From: an uncultured Alphaproteobacteria bacterium
GTDB taxonomy: Bacteria; Pseudomonadota; Alphaproteobacteria; HIMB59; GCA-002718135
Assembly (NCBI GenBank): GCA_902562275.1
Contig: CACESS010000003.1
Location: 19,038-83,037, forward strand
DNA length: 64,000 nt
Reading direction: 5' to 3'
The notes beneath the pieces are model-generated. The model ran no database searches. It saw nothing but the letters and a program-made list of their open reading frames with translations, and was not told the DNA's origin. Position numbers and translations under genes: made by a program. Shown one piece after another: positions 58,259 through 64,000 of the stretch (positions within the stretch are counted from its first letter, which is position 1; each line of letters begins with the position of its first letter).

Positions 58259-59231
58259 ATTTAAAGAAATTAAAGAATTATTAAATAAAAATTCTATTGA
58301 AGTATTCTCGAATATATCTGATGATGAGATCTTTTCGGGTGTTAAAACTATTTCAAAAGCATCAGATAAAGATTTATCTTTTTTTTCAAATCAAAGATAC
58401 TTAGACAGTTTAAAGAATATAAAAGCAAAAGCATGTTTAATAGAGAATCAATATAAAGAACATCTGCCAAAAAATTGTGAGCCAATAATAGTAAAAGATC
58501 CTTATTTGGCTTTGGCTTTAATTAGTAATATACAAAGTGAGGATAGTTTTAAGTCAAATGGTATATTATCTAAAAATGCAATCGTAAATTCACAAAGTAA
58601 TCTGCATAAGAATGTGCAGATAAATCCTTTTTGTGTGATCCATCAAGAAACTGAAATTTTTGAAAATGTATATATCGGTCCTAGCTCTAGTATTGGTCCA
58701 AATGTAATAATAAATAAGAATGTAGTAATTCATGATAATGTAACAATTTCAAATTCAATCATTATGGAAAATTGTGTAATTCAGTCAGGTGCAAGAATTG
58801 GTGGAACTGGTTTTGGTTTTGAAATGAAAACTAAGCAAAAAATTAATCATACTGGTAATGTAATTATAGGAAAAAATTCATCAATCGGATCTAATACAAC
58901 AATAGATAGAGCTGTTTTTGATACAACAATTATTGGAGAATTTTCTAATATTGATAATTTAGTCCAAATAGCTCATAATGTTGTTATTGGAGATTTTGCT
59001 GTTATTGCCGCTCAGGTTGGTATAGCTGGAAGCACTCAAATAGGTAGCAACATTAAAATTGGTGGTCAAGCTGGTATAGCAGGCCATTTAGTCATTGGAG
59101 ATAATGTTACAATAGCTGCAAAAAGTGGTGTTACTAAAAATATACCTGATAACAATGTTGTGGCCGGATTTCCTGCAAAAGATATAAATTTATGGAAAAA
59201 AGAAGTAATAAGAAATAGTTTAAAAAAATGA
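58245..59231 (+). CDS. lpxD: UDP-3-O-(3-hydroxyacyl)glucosamine N-acyltransferase
   Basis: A 328-residue left-handed beta-helix acyltransferase, third step of lipid A synthesis. An N-terminal uridine-binding domain (about 1-95) is followed by hexapeptide repeats; the catalytic histidine is in DNLVQIAHNVVIGDF (about residue 240). TTG is the start, inside the end of skp by 14 nt. It ends with a 4-nt overlap to fabZ. Confidence 0.95.
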   Translation: MKKIKFKEIKELLNKNSIEVFSNISDDEIFSGVKTISKASDKDLSFFSNQRYLDSLKNIKAKACLIENQYKEHLPKNCEPIIVKDPYLALALISNIQSEDSFKSNGILSKNAIVNSQSNLHKNVQINPFCVIHQETEIFENVYIGPSSSIGPNVIINKNVVIHDNVTISNSIIMENCVIQSGARIGGTGFGFEMKTKQKINHTGNVIIGKNSSIGSNTTIDRAVFDTTIIGEFSNIDNLVQIAHNVVIGDFAVIAAQVGIAGSTQIGSNIKIGGQAGIAGHLVIGDNVTIAAKSGVTKNIPDNNVVAGFPAKDINLWKKEVIRNSLKK

Positions 59232-59662
59232 AATTAGATATTGAAAACATTAAAAAATTAATACCCCATAGAGATCCTTTTTTATTTGTGGATACATGTG
59301 AAATAATAACACCAGGCGAACATGGAAAGTCTGAAAAATTTTTTTCAAATAATGACTATTTTTTTAAAGGACATTTCCCAAATAATCCAATAGTTCCTGG
59401 CGTAATAATCGTTGAAGCAATGGCGCAAACAGCTGGTATTGTTGTATCTTATAAACTTAAAGATTATGATGAAAAATCAGTATTATTTATGAGTGTTTAT
59501 AAAGCAAAATTTAGAAAACCAATTCTTCCAAATGAAAAAGTATCATTTGAAGTAAAGTTTCTTAATAGTGTAAGAGACGTATATAAATTTGAAGGCACAT
59601 GTTTTAAAGAAAATATTAAAGTAAGTGAGGCTGAGTTTTCTGCTATGATTACTTATAAGTAA
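59228..59662 (+). CDS. fabZ: 3-hydroxyacyl-[acyl-carrier-protein] dehydratase FabZ
   Basis: A 144-residue hotdog-fold enzyme of fatty acid elongation. IPHRDPFLFVDTCEI, the catalytic histidine in KGHFPNNPIVPGV and the catalytic glutamate in VEAMAQTAG are present. Its place between lpxD and lpxA ties fatty acid supply to lipid A synthesis. The 60 nt before lpxA are the longest gap in this cluster. Confidence 0.96.
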   Translation: MKLDIENIKKLIPHRDPFLFVDTCEIITPGEHGKSEKFFSNNDYFFKGHFPNNPIVPGVIIVEAMAQTAGIVVSYKLKDYDEKSVLFMSVYKAKFRKPILPNEKVSFEVKFLNSVRDVYKFEGTCFKENIKVSEAEFSAMITYK

Positions 59663-59722
59663 TAATCAGAAATATTTTATTTATTTTAAGTTACATTTTC
59701 ATAATTTAATAGAGTTATACAT

Positions 59723-60508
59723 ATGATCCATCCTTCAGCTGTTATTGCAAAAAATGCAGAAATTCATGAAACAACATATATTGGCCCTTTCTGTATCATT
59801 GGAGATGGGGTTAAAATTGGAGAAAATAATAATTTAATTTCCCATGTTTCTATCGTTGGAGATACAACTATAGAAAATAGTAATACTTTTTATCCATTTT
59901 GTTCAATTGGTTCTGAACCTCAAGATTTAAAATATAACAAAGAAAAATCGTATCTAAAAATTGGCAGTAACAATAAATTTAGAGAAAATGTTACCGTAAA
60001 TCCAGGAACATCTGGTGGAGGCTTAAATACAATTATAGCTGATAATTGTTTATTTATGGTAGGTTCGCATGTGGCACATGATTGTATTATTAAATCAAAT
60101 GTTATTTTAGCGAATAATGCCACTCTTGCAGGACATGTAGAAATTGATCATAATGCAATTTTAGGAGGTAATTCAGCAATTCATCAATTTGTTAGAATAG
60201 GAAAATATGCAATGATTGGTGGTATGAGCGGTGTTGAAAAAGATATCATTCCATATGGTTTGTATACAGGAATAAGAGAAAATTTGAAAAGCTTAAATCT
60301 TATTGGTTTAAAAAGAAAAGGCTTAACATCTAATGCAATCAATGAAATTAAAAATCTCATAAATATAATTTTTGATAAAAATGATACAATTGAAAATAAT
60401 ATTAAAAATAATTTTGTTGAAAGTGCTGAAATTTTAGAAATTAAGGAAGTAATTGAATTTCTGAACTTAAATTCAAAAAGAGGTATTACCACTTTTGAAA
60501 ATGACTAA
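59723..60508 (+). CDS. lpxA: UDP-N-acetylglucosamine O-acyltransferase
   Basis: A 261-residue beta-helix enzyme for the first step of lipid A synthesis. IHPSAVIAKNAEIHETTYIG starts the hexapeptide repeats, and the catalytic histidine is in VGSHVAHDCII (about residue 121). SIGSEPQDLKY and VTVNPGT are substrate-site motifs. It overlaps lpxI by 8 nt. Confidence 0.96.
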   Translation: MIHPSAVIAKNAEIHETTYIGPFCIIGDGVKIGENNNLISHVSIVGDTTIENSNTFYPFCSIGSEPQDLKYNKEKSYLKIGSNNKFRENVTVNPGTSGGGLNTIIADNCLFMVGSHVAHDCIIKSNVILANNATLAGHVEIDHNAILGGNSAIHQFVRIGKYAMIGGMSGVEKDIIPYGLYTGIRENLKSLNLIGLKRKGLTSNAINEIKNLINIIFDKNDTIENNIKNNFVESAEILEIKEVIEFLNLNSKRGITTFEND

Positions 60509-61313
60509 AATAGGAATTATTGCTGGAGATGGTAATTTGCCTCTATATATTGGTAAATCACTATTAAGTAAAAATTACGATGTTACGTTTTTATCTTTAA
60601 ATAATAAAAATAATAAATCTTATAATAACCATCATGTTGTAGATTTAGATATCTTGTCAGTAAAAAAAATCTTTAAAGTTTTAGATTCAAATAAAATAAA
60701 ACATATAATATTTGCAGGAAGTATAAAAAGACCTGGTATTAAAGATTTAGGTTTTGATTTGCCAACATTGTTACTTGCTAAAAGTCTTTTATTAGAAAAA
60801 AAAGGAGACAACAATCTTTTAATGAGCTTAAAAAAATACTTTGAAACTAAAGGATATATTTTTTTTAATTGGACTAAATATTGCAAAGAATTATTTTCAA
60901 CTGAAATAAATTTAACAAAAATCAAGCCTTCTAAAAATGCAATTCTAAATTTAAAAAAAGCAAAATCAATATATCATATTTATAAGAAATTAGATGTTGG
61001 TCAGGCTATGATAATTCAAAATCAATTAGTTTTAGGATTAGAAGCTATAGAAGGCACAGATGAATTGTTAAAAAGATGCAAAGAATATAAAAGAAAAGAT
61101 GATAATGGTGTACTATTTAAATTTTCAAAACAAAACCAGAGTAATCTAATTGATATTCCTTTAATTGGCTTAGATACTATGAAAAATTTAAAAAAATATA
61201 ATTATGAAGGTGTATTCTTGCAAAAAAATAAGTGTTTAATTTTAGATAAGAAAAAAATTATTGATTATGCTAGTCAAAATAACTTATTTATCTCATCAGT
61301 TGATCTAAATTGA
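60501..61313 (+). CDS. lpxI: UDP-2,3-diacylglucosamine pyrophosphatase LpxI
   Basis: A 270-residue protein of the former DUF1009 family. IGIIAGDGNLPLYIGKSLL at the N-terminus, FAGSIKRPG and VGQAMIIQNQLVLGLEAIEG in the C-terminal domain are diagnostic. It does the fourth step of lipid A synthesis and replaces LpxH in Alphaproteobacteria. I use ATG 60501 rather than the TTG two codons earlier. The stop overlaps lpxB by 4 nt. Confidence 0.92.
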   Translation: MTKIGIIAGDGNLPLYIGKSLLSKNYDVTFLSLNNKNNKSYNNHHVVDLDILSVKKIFKVLDSNKIKHIIFAGSIKRPGIKDLGFDLPTLLLAKSLLLEKKGDNNLLMSLKKYFETKGYIFFNWTKYCKELFSTEINLTKIKPSKNAILNLKKAKSIYHIYKKLDVGQAMIIQNQLVLGLEAIEGTDELLKRCKEYKRKDDNGVLFKFSKQNQSNLIDIPLIGLDTMKNLKKYNYEGVFLQKNKCLILDKKKIIDYASQNNLFISSVDLN

Positions 61314-62437
61314 AAAAAATAAAAATTTTTGTTTGTTGTACTGAACAATCTGGTGAAAATATTTGTTCAAATATTTTATCAAGAATGAATATTGATAAAT
61401 ACCAATTTGATGGAGTTTGCGGCAAACAATCTGAAAAATATATTTCTAACAAAATTTATGATTTATCAGAATTTAAATCTATTGGGCTTTTTGAAATAAT
61501 ACTTTCAATTTCAAAATATTTAAAAATGATAAGAAGATTAAAAAACTATATTATTAAAAATGATTATGATTTAGTTTTAACCATAGATTCGCCAGATTTT
61601 AATTATAATCTTGTAAACCAATTAAGAAAATCAAATTATAAAAATAAAATAATACATGTAGTTGCTCCAACTGTTTGGGCTTGGAGATCATATAGGGCAA
61701 GGAAATTTGCAAATATTTTTGATGAAATTTTTCTATTATTTAATTTTGAAAAAAAATATTTTAATTTTGATAATCTAAATAAAACTTTTATTGGGCATCC
61801 AATTTTTCATATAAAAAAAAGAGAGAATAAAGGTAAATATAAGTACCTCTCTTTTTTACCAGGTAGCAGACAAAATGAAGTATTGAAACTTATGAAATAT
61901 TTCAGTTATATTGAAAAATATATATCTAAGAATAATCTTAATTATAAAATATTTATTCCAACTTTGCCTCATCTTGCCTCTTTAATTAAAGAAAATACTA
62001 AGCAATGGAAAACTGAGACTATAATCTCAACTGATATGAGTAAATTTGATGAATATTATGAAGATGTTTATATAAGTATAACTTGCTCTGGTACTGCCTC
62101 TTTAGAAATTGCCAAAAGAAATATTCCTCAAATAGTAATCTATAAACTTAATTATTTCACAGAAATTTTAATCAAGCCTTTTGTAAGAGTGAAATATGGA
62201 AATCTTTTAAATATTATGAGTAACGAGATGATTATTCCAGAAATTGTTAACTCAAATTTAAATGAAAAAAAGTTATTAAATATTTTTCTAAATTTATTTA
62301 ATGATAGAAAAAAACAAGAAACTCAAATTAACTCAATTAATATACATCTTAAAGAATTTGTTAATGATTTTAGCCCTTATGATGTGAGTGTTAATCGTAT
62401 AAATAAGTTAATTAATCCTTCTTCCAAAGCCAATTAA
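61310..62437 (+). CDS. lpxB: lipid-A-disaccharide synthase
   Basis: A 375-residue GT19 glycosyltransferase that joins two acylated glucosamines. [13 protein letters not shown] near the N-terminus, [33 protein letters not shown] and [13 protein letters not shown] are family landmarks, with [10 protein letters not shown] near residue 264. TTG is the start, inside the lpxI stop. The 3' end overlaps the convergent gltA by 26 nt. Confidence 0.93.
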   Translation: MKKIKIFVCCTEQSGENICSNILSRMNIDKYQFDGVCGKQSEKYISNKIYDLSEFKSIGLFEIILSISKYLKMIRRLKNYIIKNDYDLVLTIDSPDFNYNLVNQLRKSNYKNKIIHVVAPTVWAWRSYRARKFANIFDEIFLLFNFEKKYFNFDNLNKTFIGHPIFHIKKRENKGKYKYLSFLPGSRQNEVLKLMKYFSYIEKYISKNNLNYKIFIPTLPHLASLIKENTKQWKTETIISTDMSKFDEYYEDVYISITCSGTASLEIAKRNIPQIVIYKLNYFTEILIKPFVRVKYGNLLNIMSNEMIIPEIVNSNLNEKKLLNIFLNLFNDRKKQETQINSINIHLKEFVNDFSPYDVSVNRINKLINPSSKAN

Positions 62438-63770
62438 AAATTGATTTTTTTTCTCTAGAAGATTCAACTTGATAAGGCCTAGCTTTATAACCAGTGTATA
62501 ATTGACGAGGTCTGCCAATTTTATTAATAGGATCTTCTATCATTTCTTTCCATTGTGATATCCATCCTACAGTTCTTCCTATTGCAAATAGCACTGTAAA
62601 CATACTTGTAGGGAAACCTAATGCTTTTAAAATTATACCTGAATAGAAATCTACATTTGGGAATAATTTTTTGCTAATAAAATATTCATCTTTCAGAGCT
62701 ATTTTTTCTAATTCTATTGCAATTTTAAGCAATGGATCATCTTGCATATTTAACTCTTCTAAAACCTCATGCGCACTTTCTTTCATCACAGTGGCTCTTG
62801 GATCATAGTTTTTATAAACTCTATGCCCAAAACCCATTAATCTAAAAGAGTCATTTTTATCTTTAGCTTTATCTATAAATTTTTGTATATTTGATACATC
62901 CCCAATTTCTTCTAACATTTTAATTACTGCTTCATTAGCTCCACCATGAGCTGGTCCCCATAAAGATGCAATACCAGCAGCAATACAAGCAAAAGGATTT
63001 GCGCCAGAGGATCCAGCTAATCTTACTGTTGAAGTTGATGCATTTTGTTCATGATCAGCATGCAAAGTAAAAAATCTATCCATTGCTCTGATAATTTTTG
63101 GGCTCACTTTGTAATCTTCTGATGGCACAGAAAATGTCATGTATAAAAAATTTTCAGCATAAGAAAGATCATTTCTTGGATAAACAAATGGTTGACCAAT
63201 GGAATATTTATAAGCCATTGCACCTATTGTGGGAATTTTTGCTATTAATCTATGACAGGCAATCATTCTTTGATTAATGTCTGAAAAATCAGTACTGTCA
63301 TGATAAAAGGCCGAAAGGGCGCCAACAACACCTACCATAATTGCCATAGGGTGCGCATCTCTTCGAAAACCTCTGTATAAATTTACTAGTTGCTCATGCA
63401 ACATTGTATGATTGGTTATTACATCTTTAAATTTCTGCTTGTCTTCAGGTGACGGTAATTCACCGTGCAGTAAAAGATAACAAACTTCAAGAAATTCACT
63501 TTTTGAGGCTAAATCATGAATATCATATCCCCTATGACGTAAAATTCCTTTTTCACCATCTATGTAAGTTATTCCTGATTCACATGATGCAGTTGAAGTA
63601 AAACCTGGATCAAAAGTAAATAAGCCTGTTTCTTGATAAAGTTTACGAATATCCAAAACATTTGGACCATCTTTACTTTCAATAAGTGGAATTTGATACG
63701 ATTTACCACTCTCATTGTTGAATAGTGTAAACTGTTTATCGTTAACTTTCTTATCTTCGTAATCAGCCAT
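62412..63770 (-). CDS. gltA: citrate synthase
   Basis: A 452-residue type II (hexameric, NADH-sensitive class) citrate synthase that condenses acetyl-CoA with oxaloacetate. The catalytic histidines are in [13 protein letters not shown] and [13 protein letters not shown], and LLLHGELPS and [15 protein letters not shown] are typical. The N-terminal beta-rich domain of type II enzymes is present (to about residue 60). It lies just after gltX on the same strand, a common alphaproteobacterial pairing. Confidence 0.96.
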   Translation of the reverse strand: MADYEDKKVNDKQFTLFNNESGKSYQIPLIESKDGPNVLDIRKLYQETGLFTFDPGFTSTASCESGITYIDGEKGILRHRGYDIHDLASKSEFLEVCYLLLHGELPSPEDKQKFKDVITNHTMLHEQLVNLYRGFRRDAHPMAIMVGVVGALSAFYHDSTDFSDINQRMIACHRLIAKIPTIGAMAYKYSIGQPFVYPRNDLSYAENFLYMTFSVPSEDYKVSPKIIRAMDRFFTLHADHEQNASTSTVRLAGSSGANPFACIAAGIASLWGPAHGGANEAVIKMLEEIGDVSNIQKFIDKAKDKNDSFRLMGFGHRVYKNYDPRATVMKESAHEVLEELNMQDDPLLKIAIELEKIALKDEYFISKKLFPNVDFYSGIILKALGFPTSMFTVLFAIGRTVGWISQWKEMIEDPINKIGRPRQLYTGYKARPYQVESSREKKSIFNWLWKKD

Positions 63771-63772
63771 AT

Positions 63773-64000
63773 TTAATTATCTCTATATTGATTTAATCTA
63801 TCAATAGTATCTTTTTTACCTAATATTACAAAAATATCAGAAATTGAAGGCCCTTGATAGGAATTTATTAATAAAAATCTAATTGGTTTACCTAAAACGG
63901 GGAATTTAATTTTATTATTTTTTAAAAAATCATTAATTACATTTTGAATACTATCTCTATTCCAATCATTTATTTCTCTAATTAAATTTAAAAATTCTTT
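63773..64000 (-). CDS. gltX: glutamate-tRNA ligase, C-terminal part
   Basis: The last 75 codons of a gene that runs off the window end. [20 protein letters not shown] followed by [16 protein letters not shown] is the end of the anticodon-binding domain of bacterial GluRS (compare GxPLRxALTGxxxGPxxxxL). The stop lies 2 nt before the gltA start. The catalytic HIGH and KMSKS motifs are outside the window. Confidence 0.88.
   Translation of the reverse strand, partial: KEFLNLIREINDWNRDSIQNVINDFLKNNKIKFPVLGKPIRFLLINSYQGPSISDIFVILGKKDTIDRLNQYRDN

Overview
The window looks like a piece of a streamlined, very AT-rich marine alphaproteobacterial chromosome. The best guess is a SAR11-like or HIMB59/AEGEAN-169-like lineage. 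This rests on gene order that is classic for Alphaproteobacteria (murA/hisD/infA/yacG; tig-clpP-clpX-lon-hup; nuoA-N followed by birA-coaX-rnj-DUF1467-proS-lolC-lolD-dnaE; rpsB-tsf-pyrH-frr-uppS-cdsA-dxr-bamA-skp-lpxD-fabZ-lpxA-lpxI-lpxB), on low G+C with A/T-ending codons and lysine/asparagine-rich proteins, and on extreme compaction (4-nt stop/start overlaps, overlapping convergent 3' ends, many TTG and GTG starts). The species assignment is inference only; no 16S gene is present.

Layout. 1-2655: end of a nitrilase-family gene, a small methyltransferase, a run of hairpins ending in a terminator, then a divergent pair of a MntR-type regulator and a putative manganese exporter. 2648-6601: small zinc-ribbon proteins, a small basic ORF, murA, hisG, hisD, infA, yacG. 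6654-8158: tRNA-Phe, a lone methyltransferase gene and a second, broken 3' copy of the same tRNA, which reads as a remnant of a tRNA-targeted insertion. 8372-16411: an accessory-like stretch with a GT9 glycosyltransferase, two polar amino acid ABC permeases, a cytochrome c', iolE, a class I glutamine amidotransferase, glpK and parE. 16444-19670, minus strand: a nitrogen module of aminotransferase, PII protein and glutamine synthetase, with two tandem glutamine-riboswitch-like RNAs in the glnA leader. 19723-26212: tRNA-His, tRNA-Leu, trigger factor, ClpP, ClpX, Lon, HU, tRNA-Val and tRNA-Asp. 26312-40087: all 14 subunits of NADH dehydrogenase I. 40091-50107: cofactor, RNA decay, lipoprotein export and replication genes. 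50154-62437: an S2 leader RNA, the translation genes, and the isoprenoid / outer-membrane / lipid A cluster. 62412-64000, minus strand: citrate synthase and the end of gltX.

How the genes fit together. The core is housekeeping: respiration (Nuo, citrate synthase), proteostasis (Tig, ClpXP, Lon), cell envelope (MurA, UppS, CdsA, BamA, Skp, LpxD/A/I/B, LolCD) and translation. The lifestyle signal is in the accessory part: uptake of polar amino acids, inositol and glycerol use, and control of glutamine synthetase by direct glutamine sensing in RNA, next to a PII protein with an atypical T-loop.

The most interesting points are (1) tandem glutamine riboswitches in front of a type I glutamine synthetase in an alphaproteobacterial context, supported by five compensatory base-pair changes between the two copies; (2) the altered T-loop of the neighbouring PII protein; (3) the tRNA-Phe duplication enclosing a 1.4-kb insert; (4) three stacked hairpins at 906-996; and (5) the absence of rseP between dxr and bamA.
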